Counted from the first letter of the stretch, positions 22,516 to 33,551 are shown. The stretch: 64,000 nucleotides of DNA from Dama dama (GCF_033118175.1 NC_083691.1:15473001-15537000); one strand, 5' to 3'. Translations and numbers: made by a program. Notes: generated by a model from the letters alone, not told the origin.

Positions 22516-24716
22516 AGAACAACAACAAAAAGCATTCTTTCCATCACCTGCTTCTCCTTCCTCTGTCTTCACAGATTCTGCAAATTAAGGTCATTCTTCA
22601 GTTACCTACATCTTCTGGCTTTCAGAAGGTAGAAGTTATAGCAACTGTTTCAACAATAAGCTTCATGTTTCGGGAGGGGGGGAATGGCTATTATCCCACA
22701 AGTCCCTTGTAAATGGTTTCCTTTAATGAAGAACCAGCAACAGGGATGTGCAAGGTGGACCAGGAGGGGAGCACAGTGTGGACAGGACTCTCTCCCGCAG
22801 GGTCTGGCAGAACTTCCATCCTCGCTGACCGTGGCCCAACCCCATTTGCACACAGCCCTGGTGTGAGGGTTCACTGCGAGTTCCCTGATGGCAGGGCCTT
22901 TTAATGTACTGTGTACTGCTCAGAAAGCATATTCAATTACATTTCATTCCAGTTCTTTCAAAGTTTCACCATAATTCGCTTGATTTTTTTTTCCAGGGCT
23001 TTGAAAATAAGGTATCACATGAGTAGTTTTCAGGAAATGACCGGACCAAATAGGGCATTAAACAAAATGCATTATTGAAGGTTAGTCTACTTGTTCACAT
23101 ATATCCTCGCTCAAATGTGCATTCACGTAGAAAACCAGAGAGGGGAGAAAAACCAAGCCATAAAAAGCTGTCCAGATGCATTCTGCGTCCTGAAACTCAG
23201 AAATGTGCAGAGAAAGTTCAGCTTTTAATATTTCAGAATGGAGCACCACCTCTCCGGGGTGATTTTATCTTAGGATTTATGATTTGTGCAGCTTGGGCCT
23301 TATAGATGGCAACATGCCTTTCTTTAAAATGTATGTTTTTCTCCAGATCACAACACCATGTGAAGCTAGGACCTGATCCTAGTAGGTTCCATTAGTGTGT
23401 GTGCATTTTAATTGTATTCAGCCACAGTGCAGTTTAGTTCAGTCGCTCACAATCCACCACCAAAAGAGCCTTCACATTTATAAGATGGAATCTCCATTAT
23501 TTGCCATTTTTTCTCATATACTGAGACGGTGAGGTCTGCGTTGTTTCCAGCTGCCGTTAAATTTTAACAGAACTTCAAATAAAAGAAGTTTTCTGTTGTT
23601 TTTTTTTTTTAATTATTTCTCATTTTACTTAAAAAGGTAAAAGTTTTTCTTGGTCTGGATACACCCTGCCTATTGTTTTGTTTTTCCTCTTAAGGCTGGT
23701 ACGGACCTATTTAGGTTTTTTCTGCCCTCAAACGGGCTCTTTTACCAGACACTAGTGGCACCCTGGCTTCTGCTCCTGGAAGGTGTGGGCAAGGCTCGTG
23801 CTTGGGTGATTAATTGGAGTTTCAGGAAGGGTCTTGGGACATGATAATTCTTCACAGGAAATGGGATTAAAATGTGACATGTCTACAATCTTCCCTCTCT
23901 GTAGTACACATTTCATTTTTTCATCTGTTGGCCAAATAATTCCATGCACAAGTCACCCCTAAATTAATCTTGAATTAACTTCTAAATCTCCTGTCTTCTA
24001 ATATATAATTTGTCACAAGAGAACGCAGAGCGGTCGGTCTTTCATTAGACATGTGGCGAGAGGGGTCAGCAGCCTCCCCCGTCAGACTAGGGAGTCACCC
24101 ATGTGGGCTGCAGGTCAGAGTCTGGAATCTGGACACCCTCCCTTCCTGCCCAGGTCCTGCAGATCAGGTGGTCCCAGAGAGAAAGCGGGGCTGACCCCTG
24201 ACCCCTGACCCATTGACCAAGAGCCGGGAACGGCTGATTGTGCTTGGAGCTGGTTTACCAGCCAATAGTGTGGACCCGGAGCTGCCATAGGAAGTCTAGT
24301 GTGGAGCTGACCCACCACATGTTTCATGAGCCCATTTTCTGCAGAGAGAGGGCAAGCCATGCCCGCAGGCACTGGGGCGCCTTGATCCGGGGAATAGGAC
24401 ACGCTCTGGCCGAGCAGGCGGCTGCCTGTCCTGCTGCAGCCTCTTGAATTCTAAAGGAGATGCACATGTCCACCACCCGCTACCCCCAGTCCCACTGGGG
24501 ATGGATCCCCAGACATTTCTTCTTCCACGTCTAGGCACAGCCCCACCCACTTCTTTCTCTAAGTTCTGCCTAAAGTTGAAAATTTAATACAACCCCAAGG
24601 TCACCCAAATGGCAACAGAAGAGAGTGTGGGAGTCAACCTTGGGTGCAAGCAGGGTCCTGGCCTCTTCAGCCTTCAAAACTTGGCAGAGCACAAGATAGA
24701 ATTGCCTTTAGCTTTT
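22516..24716. other. Single-copy-like DNA, nothing assigned
   Basis: About 2.2 kb without a recognised gene. It holds a T run near 23601-23611, a possible 20-base BovB-tail stub at 23431-23450 (agtttagttcagtcgctca) and a short TGACCCC tandem near 24190-24212. Confidence 0.4.
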
Positions 24717-24794
24717 CCTGACTGGTTAGCTCAAGTGGTTAAACTCTAGTGGTAACAGAGGCGAGGTCACGAGTTCAATTCCTAAAGGAGCTAG
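24717..24794 (+). pseudogene. tRNA-Ile-like sequence (pseudogene or old tRNA-derived SINE head)
   Basis: The segment follows the layout of a tRNA-Ile: an A-box match tagctcaagtggt, an aggtcacgagttcaattcc stretch corresponding to the family's aggtcgcgggttcgatccc, and a 17-base anticodon-arm-sized stretch (ctctagtggtaacagag) with T in the position before the anticodon. The anticodon would read GGT, and the T stem no longer pairs, so it is not a functional tRNA. It could also be the head of an ancient tRNA-derived SINE. Confidence 0.4.
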
Positions 24795-25138
24795 CTCACT
24801 GCCAGTGGAGAAAAGCTACTCAAAAGCTAGGGCCATCTCCTGACCCTTGTCCCTGACCATGGGAGAAATCAGGTCAAAACAATCAGCGATCCCAAAGCAA
24901 AGCCATCAGATAAAGGGCTCAGAAGGCTGACTCGAGGAGGTGGCAGGAACAGAAGACACCATTTATAAAGGTGGTTTTATAGGCAGTTCTTAAAACACCC
25001 TGTTCACAGAGGTTGGGTCCCCAGGACCACATCACAGGCTCCAGGGGATGCTGGGTGCTCTGGTTAGGGAAGTGCTCTGGTGTCCTTGGGCTGCTCACAG
25101 AGAGTCAAGTTCTTTCACAGAAGACTTGAGCTCCTGGT
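24795..25138. other. Single-copy-like DNA, nothing assigned
   Basis: I see no gene, known repeat or RNA. Confidence 0.5.
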
Positions 25139-25151
25139 GGCAAGATTTGGG

Positions 25152-25360
25152 GACTTCCCCACTGACTCAGTCGTGAAGAATCCTCCTGCCAATGCAGAAG
25201 ACGCAGGCTTGATCTCTGGGTCAGGATGATCCCCTGGAGAAGGAAATGACAACACACTCCAGGATTCTTGCCTGGGAAATCCCATTTACAGAGGAGCCTG
25301 GTAACACTGCATAGAATTGCAAAGATTTAAACACGACTGAGGAATTGAACACACACGCAA
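25152..25360 (+). mobile_element. Bov-tA SINE with target-site duplication
   Basis: Full-length plus-strand copy with a perfect 13-base flanking duplication ggcaagatttggg (25139-25151 and 25361-25373). The leading G of the SINE may be shared with the left duplicate. Confidence 0.93.
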
Positions 25361-25373
25361 GGCAAGATTTGGG

Positions 25374-25789
25374 TCAGGGCTGTGGGCTCCCAACACACTG
25401 GCTTCACAGGAGAGAGACTGTTGAACTTCACAGGCTGCCAGGAAACAGGCAGGAGGGGGCACAGACTGGAGGGGGTGCCAGTGTGTTTATCCAAGCTCTC
25501 CTCCAGCCCCAGGGGAGTCTTCTGCTTGTGTTTATGTTTCAGATGGTGATGGAAGAGTTGTCCCTGGACTAGAGGATTACTCATGCAGTTACCGGTGTGA
25601 GTGCTTCCTTGCTCAGTTTGCTTTTCAAAGACACCCTCCAAGTGACAGAACACTGCTCACAAACTTTAAAACTGGCTGATCAACAAAATACCTGACATGG
25701 CCCAGGAGGGCAGCCAACCACGGTGAATGGAGAAGACGGATTTGTGACTTCTCACTATTCTGGGCAAATCAAGGCATGAATCCTTAGCC
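25374..25789. other. Single-copy-like DNA, nothing assigned
   Basis: I see no gene, known repeat or RNA. Confidence 0.5.
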
Positions 25790-25885
25790 CTCACCATGTA
25801 CTCAACACTTTACACATTTTCTCATTTATTCCTTAAAGTAACCTAAGAGAACCTTTTATATTGCATTTTACAGGAGTGACGTGAT
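25790..25885 (-). mobile_element. MIR SINE fragment
   Basis: Antisense MIR 3' half: actcaacactttacacatt, tctcatttattcc and gcattttacaggag match the family's gctttacatgc, atctcatttaatcc and cattttacagatg segments. Confidence 0.55.
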
Positions 25886-26088
25886 ATATGATAGAGATGA
25901 GATTCCTACATCATTTTTTGAAATAAATCAAGATACTTGTCTTGGTAAAACTGGAAGTTCCCCTCCCACCCCCGCTTTTGTTTTAGGCTTTTTTGCCTTT
26001 ATTTGTGTGTTTTGTCTTTAAAAAAAAAAAAGCAATATAAATATCCCGAGTGAGACTTCAATTGCTAATTCATTAATATAGAGATCAG

Positions 26089-27985
26089 AACTAGCAGAGG
26101 TGATGGAATCCAGTTGAGCTATTTCAAATCCTAAAAGCTGATGCTATTACAGTGCTACATTCAACATGCCAGCAAATTTGGAAAACTCAGCAGTGGACAC
26201 AGGACTGGAAAAGGTCAGTTTTCATTCTAATCATAAAGAAAGGCAATGCCGAACAATGTTCAAACAGCCACACAATTGCACTCGTCTCACACCCTAGCAA
26301 AGAAATGCTCAAAATTCTCCAAGCAAGGCTTCAACAGTATGTGAACCAAGAACTTCCAGATGTTCAAGCTGAGTTTAGAAGAGGCAGAGGAACTAGAGAT
26401 CTAATTGCCGACATCTGTTGGATCATAGATAAAGCAAGAGAATTCCAGAAAAACGTCTACTTCTGCTTCATTGACTATGCTAAAGCCTTTGACTCCGTGA
26501 AAGTGAAAGTCACTCAGTCGTGTCCAACTCCTTGAGACCCCCATAGACTACACAGTACATGGAATTCCCTAAGACAAAATACTGGTGGGGGGAGCCTTTC
26601 CCTTCTTCAGGGGATCTTTCCAACCCAGGGATCCAACCCAGGTCTCCCACATTGCAGGCGGATTCTTTACCAGCTGAGCCACAAGAGAATCCCAAGAATA
26701 CTGGAGTAGGTAGCCTATCCCTTCTCCAGGAGATCTTCCTGACCCAGGAATTGAATCAGGTCTTCTGCATTGCAGGAAGATTCTTTACCAACTGAGCTAT
26801 CAGGGATCACAACAAATTGTGGAAAATTCTTAAAGAGATGGAAATACCAGTCCATCTTACCTGCCTCCTGAGAAATCTGCATGCAGGTCAAGAAGCAACA
26901 GTTAGAACAGAACATGGAATAAAAACAGACTGGTTCCAAATTGAGAAAGGAATATGTCAGGACTGTATATTGTCACTCTGTTTATTTAACTTATTGGCAG
27001 AGTACATCATGCGAAATGCCGGGCTGGATGAAGCACAAGCTGAAATCAAGATTGCTGGGAGAAATACCAATAACCTCAGATATGCAGATGACACCACCCT
27101 TATGGCAGAAAGTGAAGAGGAACTAAACAGCCTCTTGATGAAAGTGAAAGAGAAGGGTGAAAAAGCTGACTTTAAAACTCAACATTCAAAAAACTAACAT
27201 CATGGCATCTGGTCCCATCACTTCATGGCAAATAGATGGGGAAACAATAGAAACACTGACAGACTATTTTCTTGGGCTCCAAAATCACTGTAGATGGTGA
27301 CTGCCACCATGAAATTAAAAGATGCTTGCTCCTTGGAAGAAAAGCTATGACCAATCTAGACAGCATATTAAAAAGCGGAGATATTACTTTGCCAACAAAG
27401 TCAAAGCTCTGGTTTTTCCAATAGTATTATGTGGATGTGAGAGTTGGACCATAAAGAAGGTTGAGCCCTGAAGAACTGATGCTTTTGAACTGTGGTGTTG
27501 AATAAGACTCTTAAGAGTTCCTTGGACTGCAAGGAGATCAAACAAGTTGATCCTAAAAGAAACCAGTCCTGAATATTTACTGGAAGGACTGATGCTGAAT
27601 CTGGAGTTCCAATACTTTGGCCACCTGATGTGAAGAGCTGACTCATTAGAAAAGACCTGATTGATGCTAGGAAAGATTGAAGGCAGGAGGAGAAGGGGAC
27701 GACAGAGGATGAGATGGTTGGATGGCATCACCGACTCAATGGACATGAGTTTGGATGAACTGCGGGAGTTGGTGATGGACAGGGAGGCCTGGCATGCTGG
27801 ATAAGGGGACGGCAGAGGATAAGATGGTTGGATAGTATCCAACTTAATCAATCTGACTTAACGGTATCCGATTTAATGGAAATGAGTGAGAGCAAGCTCT
27901 GGGATTTAGTGATGGACAGGGAAGTCTGATGTGCTGCAGCTTATGGGGTCGCAGAGTTGGGCACAACTGAGCAACTGGACTAGAA
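26089..27985 (+). mobile_element. BovB LINE, reverse transcriptase portion, split by a nested SINE
   Basis: About 1.6 kb of sense BovB, covering the reverse transcriptase and 3' end. The N-terminal half (26152-26498) contains RT motif A, FIDYAKAFD, at 26467-26493. A nested Bov-A2 (26499-26808) then interrupts the frame at codons DS/V. The second half restarts at 26809 and still encodes YADD at 27081-27092, but frameshifts follow near 27180 and 27285. The upstream endonuclease domain is absent. Near the 3' end, a stretch of about 110 bases is duplicated (27691-27799 and 27801-27932). The copy cannot make active protein. Confidence 0.95.
26499..26808 (-). mobile_element. Bov-A2 dimeric SINE nested in BovB
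   Basis: Two Bov-A units in tandem on the minus strand: the first from aaagtgaaagtcactcag to gagccacaagagaatccc, the second from aagaatactggagtagg to gagctatcaggga. This head-to-tail pair is the normal layout of Bov-A2. It separates BovB RT motif A from the downstream motifs. I see no clear target duplication. Confidence 0.92.
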
Positions 27986-29009
27986 CACATTTTTATAAAA
28001 ATCAGGGAAAATCAAATCTTGATACAAGAAATTGTAGTATCTCCATTGTTTTTAAATAAAATGATTGGTTTTGCTCATATCTATTACAAAACAGGTAGAG
28101 TGGTATGCTGGCTTCTTGGAGAGTTCTCCAGAATGATTTACACGAATGTATCCTTTCATATGTCTGTGCAGTAATTCCAGAAAATAGGAAACAAAAGTAC
28201 CTACATGAAAAGTGATCCAGTCAGCCAAAATTCCTGCAGTCAAAGCCCCCATCATCATCTCAAGAATACTTTCTGCAGACCCATGTTTTATTTTCTATAC
28301 CCATGGCTTGAGATTTGGGGAGCTGGCTGGGTTTGTGGGTGCACAGGGCACAAAAGCAGTCAGCTGACTCCACTCAGAGCTGCAGAATTCATCTGAGGCT
28401 ATGCCCAAGGTAATAAAAACCAGCCCTGCAGGGCCAAACACCAGACCCTCACAGAATCCAGCCTCAGTTATTTAAAGTTACTTAAATTTTCAAGGGTCAC
28501 TAAAATGTTCCTTTCTGCTTTAATCCAGAATCAATGAAGATGCCAGAAAAATTGGAAAGGACAGATGAAGTTTAGAGATGACTTGATGTTTGTACCAAAA
28601 GCCTGAGATCATAAGCTTAGCAAACAATGATGATCACATTTATTACTCCCAATAATCAAATCACCTGCATCTAACATCTGCTTTTCTACCTCTGTTATGA
28701 ATACATGTGGCCTTCATCTTATGATAGACTGGCACATCTTTTAGTATATAAATATTTCCCCTTCATTATGTGAAAAGAAAAAACAAATCCTTGGTTCTCA
28801 AGGGGGGGAAATGGGCAATAAAAAACATGGAGTCAAGAGTAGGTAGAGAAGGAAAAAAAGGGTAACCAAAGAAAAAATCAAAGCAAATCACCTTGCCTCT
28901 CACTTTCTTTCTTGGTCTACAGAGTGGGGGACATTGTGGTGACCCCACCGAGCTCCACTCCCACCCACATGACATGGTTCCTGTGCACCTCAGTGTTTAT
29001 TATAAATTA
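27986..29009. other. Single-copy-like DNA, nothing assigned
   Basis: I see no gene or known repeat. The frames at 28052-28258 and 28766-28975 (minus) have no recognisable domain. Confidence 0.45.
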
Positions 29010-29180
29010 GAAACTTCAAATTTAAATCCAGGCTGTACAGTAAAGTGCTCAGTGATCTCAAGCAAGTTACACTGTTTGTCTGAGTTCTTTATCTTGGGGG
29101 AAATGCCCATGACTTCTAGGATAGTTGTGGGGATTAACAGAATTTTAAAAATACAAGATCCTAAATGGTATTTTGCACAC
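29010..29180 (+). mobile_element. MIR SINE
   Basis: Sense MIR pattern: aaatttaaatccaggctgta, gatctcaagcaagttac, tgagttctttatctt, gttgtggggattaacag. Its 3' end is interrupted by the next SINE. Confidence 0.65.
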
Positions 29181-29401
29181 TGAGTAGGTGCTCAGTCACT
29201 TCAGTCGTATCCAACTCTTTGTGATCTGATGGATTGTAGCCCACCATGCTCCTCTGTCCATGGGATTTTTCAGGCAAGAATACTGGAGTGGGTTGCTATG
29301 TCCTCCTCCAAGGAATCTTCCTGACACTGGGGTCAAACCATCGTCTCCTGAATCTCTTGCATTGAAGGCAGATTCTTTTCTGCTTGTCCATTGGGGAAGC
29401 C
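29181..29401 (-). mobile_element. Bov-tA SINE with target-site duplication
   Basis: Minus-strand full-length copy. A 10-base direct repeat with one mismatch (attttgcaca from 29170; attttgtaca 29402-29411) flanks it, placing the insertion inside the end of the MIR. Confidence 0.9.
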
Positions 29402-29411
29402 ATTTTGTACA

Positions 29412-29737
29412 TCATGGGTCCGCAATACAGAACAGTTACCATTTTACTTCTTCTCTAGTATTTTGACAGTGCAGTAAATAAACACAGGCAGACCTTGGTT
29501 CAGTTAATTTCCAGGCAACTGCAACAAATCAGTCACACAGTTTTTTTGGTTTCCTAGTGCATATAAAAGTAATGTTTACACAAGGCAGTAGTCTATTAAG
29601 TGTGCAATTGTATTATGTCTTTTAAAAAGTCCTTTCCTTAATTAAAAAGTACTGTATTGCTTAAAAAAAAAAAAATACTATCATCCGAGCCTTTAGTGAG
29701 CAATAGTAGTTACATCAAAGATCACTGATCATCAGTC
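29412..29737. other. AT-rich DNA with a poly-A run
   Basis: Contains an A run near 29661-29673. Nothing else is recognised. Confidence 0.5.
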
Positions 29738-30177
29738 GGTTCAGTTCAGTTCAGTTCAGTTGCTCAATGGTGTCCAACTCTTTGTGACCCCATGAATCAC
29801 AGCATGCCAGGCCTCCCTGTCCATCACCAACTCCCGGAGTTTATCCAAACTCATGTCCATCGAGTTGGTGATGCCATCCAACCATCTCATCCTCCATCAT
29901 CCCCTTCTCCTGCCCCCAATCCCTCTCAGCATCAGGGTCTTTTCCAATGAGTCAACTTTTTGCATCAGGTGGCCAAAGTATTGGAGTTTCAGCTTTAACA
30001 TCAGTCCTTCCAGTGAGGACCCAGGACTGATCTCCTTTAGGATGGACGGGTTGGATCTCCTTGCAGTCCAAGGGACTCTTAGGAGTCTTCTCCAACACCA
30101 CAGTTCAAAAGCATCAGTTCTTCAGTGCTCAGCTTTCTTCACAGTTCAACTCTCACATCCATACATGACCACTGGAA
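29738..30177 (-). mobile_element. BovB LINE, 3' end
   Basis: Starts with the antisense of the repeated actga terminus (ggttcagttcagttcag) and continues to the segment antisense to tggtcatgtatgg, where it is truncated. The frame at 29853-30215 is an antisense reading. Confidence 0.93.
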
Positions 30178-30338
30178 TAAATACAACAATGATGAAAACA
30201 TTTGAAATATTGTGATAATACCAAACATGACATAGAGACACAAAGTGAGTAGATGTTGTTGGGAAAATGGGGCCAATAAGTTAGACTTGCTTGCCACAGA
30301 GTTGCCACAAGTCTTCAGTTGGTAAAAGACACAGTATC

Positions 30339-30454
30339 TGGGGCGGGGGTGGGGGGTGGGGGGTGGGTGGGTGGGTGTGTTTCTCTGGTGCCCCAGTGGT
30401 TAAGATCCACTTTGCAATGCAGGGGACATGAGTTTGATCCCTGGTCGGGTAACT
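30339..30454 (+). mobile_element. CHR-type SINE, left part (split by BovB)
   Basis: After a G-rich leader (30341-30379), the wording ccccagtggttaagatcc, aatgcaggggacatgagttt and gatccctggtcgggtaacta is the tRNA-derived head of the CHR/SINE2 family. The element continues at 32267 after a BovB insertion. Its outer target duplication, aaaagacacagtatc, lies at 30324-30338 and again at 32344-32358. Confidence 0.8.
30341..30379 (+). repeat. G-rich simple repeat with G-quadruplex potential
   Basis: At least seven G runs of three or more, separated by one T or C, on the plus strand at the 5' end of the CHR SINE. The composition fits the quadruplex-forming pattern. Confidence 0.85.
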
Positions 30455-30466
30455 AAGATCCCACGT

Positions 30467-32266
30467 TCAGTTCAGTTCAGTTGCTCAGTCATGTCCAACG
30501 CACACCAGGCCTCCCTGGCCATCACCAACTCCTGGAGTTTACTCAAACTCATGCCTATTGAGTCAGTGACGCCATCCAACCATCTCATTCTCTGTCATCC
30601 CTTTCTCCTCCTGCCTTCAATCTTTCCCAGCATCAGGGTCTTTTCAAATGAATCAGCTCTCTGAAACAGGTGGCCAAAGTATTGAGGCTTCAGTTTCAGC
30701 ATCAGTCCTTCCAGTGAATATTCAGGACTGATTTCCTTTAGGATGGATTGGTTGATCTCCTTGCAGTCCAAGGGACTCTCAAGAGTCTTCTCCAACACCA
30801 CAGTTCAAAAGCATCAAATTTTTGGCACTCAACTTTCTTTGTAGTCCAACTCTCACATCCATACATGACTACTGGAGAAACCATAGCCTTGACTAGACGG
30901 ACTTTTGTTGACAAAGTAATGTCTCTGCTTTTTAATATGCTATCTAGGTTTGTCATAACTTTTCTTCCAAGAAGTAAGCGTCTTTTAATTTCATGGCTGC
31001 GTCACCATCCGCAGTGATTTTGGAGCCCCCCAAAATAAAGTCCGCCACTGTTTCCACTGTTTCTCCATCTGTTTGCCATGAAGTGATGGGACCAGATGCC
31101 TTGATCCTTGTTTTCTGATTGTTGAGTCTTAAGTCAGCTTTTTCACTCTTCTCTTTCACTTTCATCAAGAGGCTCTTTAGTTCTTCTTTACTTTCTGCCA
31201 TAAAGGTGGTGTCATCTGTGTATCTGAGGTTATTGATATTTCTCCTGGCAATCTTGATTCCAGCGTGTGCTTCCTCCAGCCAAGTGTTTCTTATGATGTA
31301 CTCTGCATATAAGTTAAATAAGCAGGGTGACAATATACAGCCTTCACATACTCCTTTCCTGATTTGGAACCAGACTGCTGTTCCATATTCAATTTTAACT
31401 GTTACTTCTTGACCTGCATACAGATTTCTCAGGAGGCAGGTCAGGTGGTCTGGTATTCCCATCTCTTGAAGAATTTTCCTCAGTTTATTGTGATCCACAC
31501 AGTCAAAGGCTTTGGCATAGTCAATAAAGCAGAAATAGATATTTTTCTGGAACTCTCTTGCTTTTTCAATGATCCAGTTGATGTTGTCAACTTGATCTCT
31601 GGTTCCTCTGCCTTTTCTAAAAAATTGACCTTGGAGTACAGAATGAAGCAGGGCAAAGGCTAAGAGTTTTGCGAAGAGAATGCACTGGTCATAGCAAACA
31701 CCCTCTTTCAACAGCACAAGAGAAGACACTACACATGGACATCACCAGATGGTCAATACTGAAATCAGATTGATTATATTCTTTGCAGGTAAAGATGGAG
31801 AAGCTCTATACAGTCAGCAAAAATAAGACCAGGAGCTGACTGTGGCTCAGATCATGAAGTCCTTATTGCCAAATTCAGACTTAAATTGAAGAAAGTAGGG
31901 AAAACCACTAGACCATTCAGGTATGGCCTAAATCAAATCCTTAAAGATTATACAGTTGAAGTAAGACATAGATTTAAGGGACTAGATCTAATAGACAGAG
32001 TGCTTGATGAACTATGGACAGAGGTTCATGACATTGTATAGGAGACAGGGAGCAAGACCATCCCCAAGAAAAAGAAATGCAAAAAAACAAAATGACTGCT
32101 TGAGGAGGCCTTACAAATAGCTGTGAAAAGAAGAGAAGCAAAAAGCAAAGGAGAAAAGGAAAGATATATCCATTTGAATGCAGAGTTCCAAAGAATAGCA
32201 AGGAGAGATAAAAAAGCCTTCCTCAGTGATCAGTGCAAAGAAATAGAGGAAAACAATAGAATGGGA
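30467..32266 (-). mobile_element. BovB LINE with inverted 5' part (twin-priming structure)
   Basis: From 30467 to about 31623 the sequence is antisense BovB, from the 3' terminus (tcagttcagttcagttgctc) up to the reverse transcriptase. Motif A FIDYAKAFD is intact, but the catalytic YADD reads YTDD (antisense of 31211-31222). From about 31624 to 32266 the orientation flips: sense endonuclease sequence with NQIDYIL (31763-31783) and SDH (31847-31855), ending at gaatgggaaa. At least several hundred bases between the two parts are missing; the copy at 26089 retains part of them. A 12-base target duplication (aagatcccacgt 30455-30466; aagatcccacat 32267-32278) bounds the whole insertion. About 24 bases are also missing near 30499. 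Confidence 0.92.
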
Positions 32267-32343
32267 AAGATCCCACATGGTGCAGAGCAATTAAGTCATA
32301 TGCTTTGAAGCAGTGAAATAGATAAATAATTTTTAAAACTCAC
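32267..32343 (+). mobile_element. CHR-type SINE, right part
   Basis: aagatcccacatggtgcaga and gcaattaagtc continue the CHR SINE interrupted at 30466, followed by an A-rich tail (gaaatagataaataatt) and then the outer target duplication aaaagacacagtatc (32344-32358). Confidence 0.75.
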
Positions 32344-32639
32344 AAAAGACACAGTATCAGGGAAATGTAAGAAGAAGAAGTGCAATGAAATGAGGTCTTC
32401 CTGTGTCAAAAAGTGAGCCTCTCATTAGCTGGATAACTCCACTGATTTATCAAGATTTTAATAGATATCACAAGTAGTTTCCACACATTCTATACTTTAA
32501 CTTTTTTTAATCCAAAGTTTCTGGACTTTGTTAAAGTCTATAAAATAGTGGCTTATTCATCTAAGCATTATAGCAGCTTTATAGTTTGAAAGGTTTGCAC
32601 TGAAGGAGGAAGAAGGTCATAGAGGAACCAGCACTGGGT

Positions 32640-32740
32640 TATGAGATGCAAGATGAGACATGGACTCTAGACTCAAGCCCACCACCCTGAGACAATCATT
32701 TAGCCATCTAGACATCAGCAACATCACCTATAAACATGGA
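32640..32740 (+). mobile_element. Possible MIR SINE fragment
   Basis: catggactctagactcaagc and gagacaatcatttagccatc resemble the MIR segments for ctggagccagactgcc and ggcaagttacttaacctc. Weak match. Confidence 0.35.
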
Positions 32741-32896
32741 ACAACCAGGGCACAGCAGAGACTAAGATTCCAGAAAGGCTCCAAAACTCTATTACCCTAG
32801 GAGTGTAGGGGCTACTAGTCAGTACTCTCACTGATACTATTAACAGTAAAACCAGGCTCGTTATTCAAGAATTCAATAAATACCTGAATACTATCC

Positions 32897-33266
32897 TTAT
32901 TACAGACTGAATACCCAAATTCATATACTGAAGCCCTAACTCTCTATGTGATGGGATCTTTAGGAGATGAACTGGTTTAGATGAGGTCAAGAGGGTGGGG
33001 CCTTCATGATCCACTTAGTGCCCTTGTAAGCAGAGACACCGGAAAGCTCTCTCTCAGTCTCTCCTGCCCCACCACGTGAACCCACAGTGAGACGGCAGCC
33101 GTCTGCAATCCAGGAAGAGTGTCCTCCCCAAGAATTGTGCCTCCAGCATGGTGATCTTACTCTTCCAGTCTCCAGAACTCTCAGAGAAGTGAGAAGAGAA
33201 ATAAGGTCTGCTGTCTAACCCACCCAGTCTGTGCATCCTGCTATGGCAGCCTGTGCAGACTAAGGC
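32897..33266 (+). mobile_element. MaLR LTR (MLT1A/B-like)
   Basis: Follows the MLT1 LTR almost end to end: ttcatatactgaagccctaa, gatgaggtcaagagggtggg, agtgcccttgtaagcagaga, acggcagccgtctgcaatcc, ccagtctccagaactctcag and gctatggcagcctgtgcaga. A solo LTR on the plus strand with no internal sequence attached. Confidence 0.85.
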
Positions 33267-33365
33267 TACCATGCACCTTGCCATGAGCAGGGCACCACAG
33301 GGGGACCTGATGAGGCACAGTTGTCCTTATCTCGAAAAGGTTAGAACTCAGTAGGAAATTGTGTT

Positions 33366-33551
33366 CCCAAGACTCTTTACGACCCCATGAACTGTAGCCC
33401 TCCAGGTTTCTTTGTCTATGGGATTCTCCAGGCAAGAATACTAGAGTGGATTGCCATTCCCTTCTCCAGAGGATCTTCCTGACCCAGGGATCGAACCCAA
33501 GGCTTCTGCAAAGCAGGCAGATTCTTAACCATTTGAGCAACAGAGAAGTCC
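33366..33551 (-). mobile_element. Bov-tA SINE
   Basis: Minus-strand copy from cccaagactctttacgaccc to gagcaacagagaagtcc. The last part of the BovB-like tail is missing at the left. Confidence 0.9.

Noticed and set aside
23431..23450. Short agtttagttcagtcgctca sequence like a BovB 3' terminus
   Set aside because: About 20 bases with no further BovB sequence. It could be a tiny insertion, but chance cannot be excluded.
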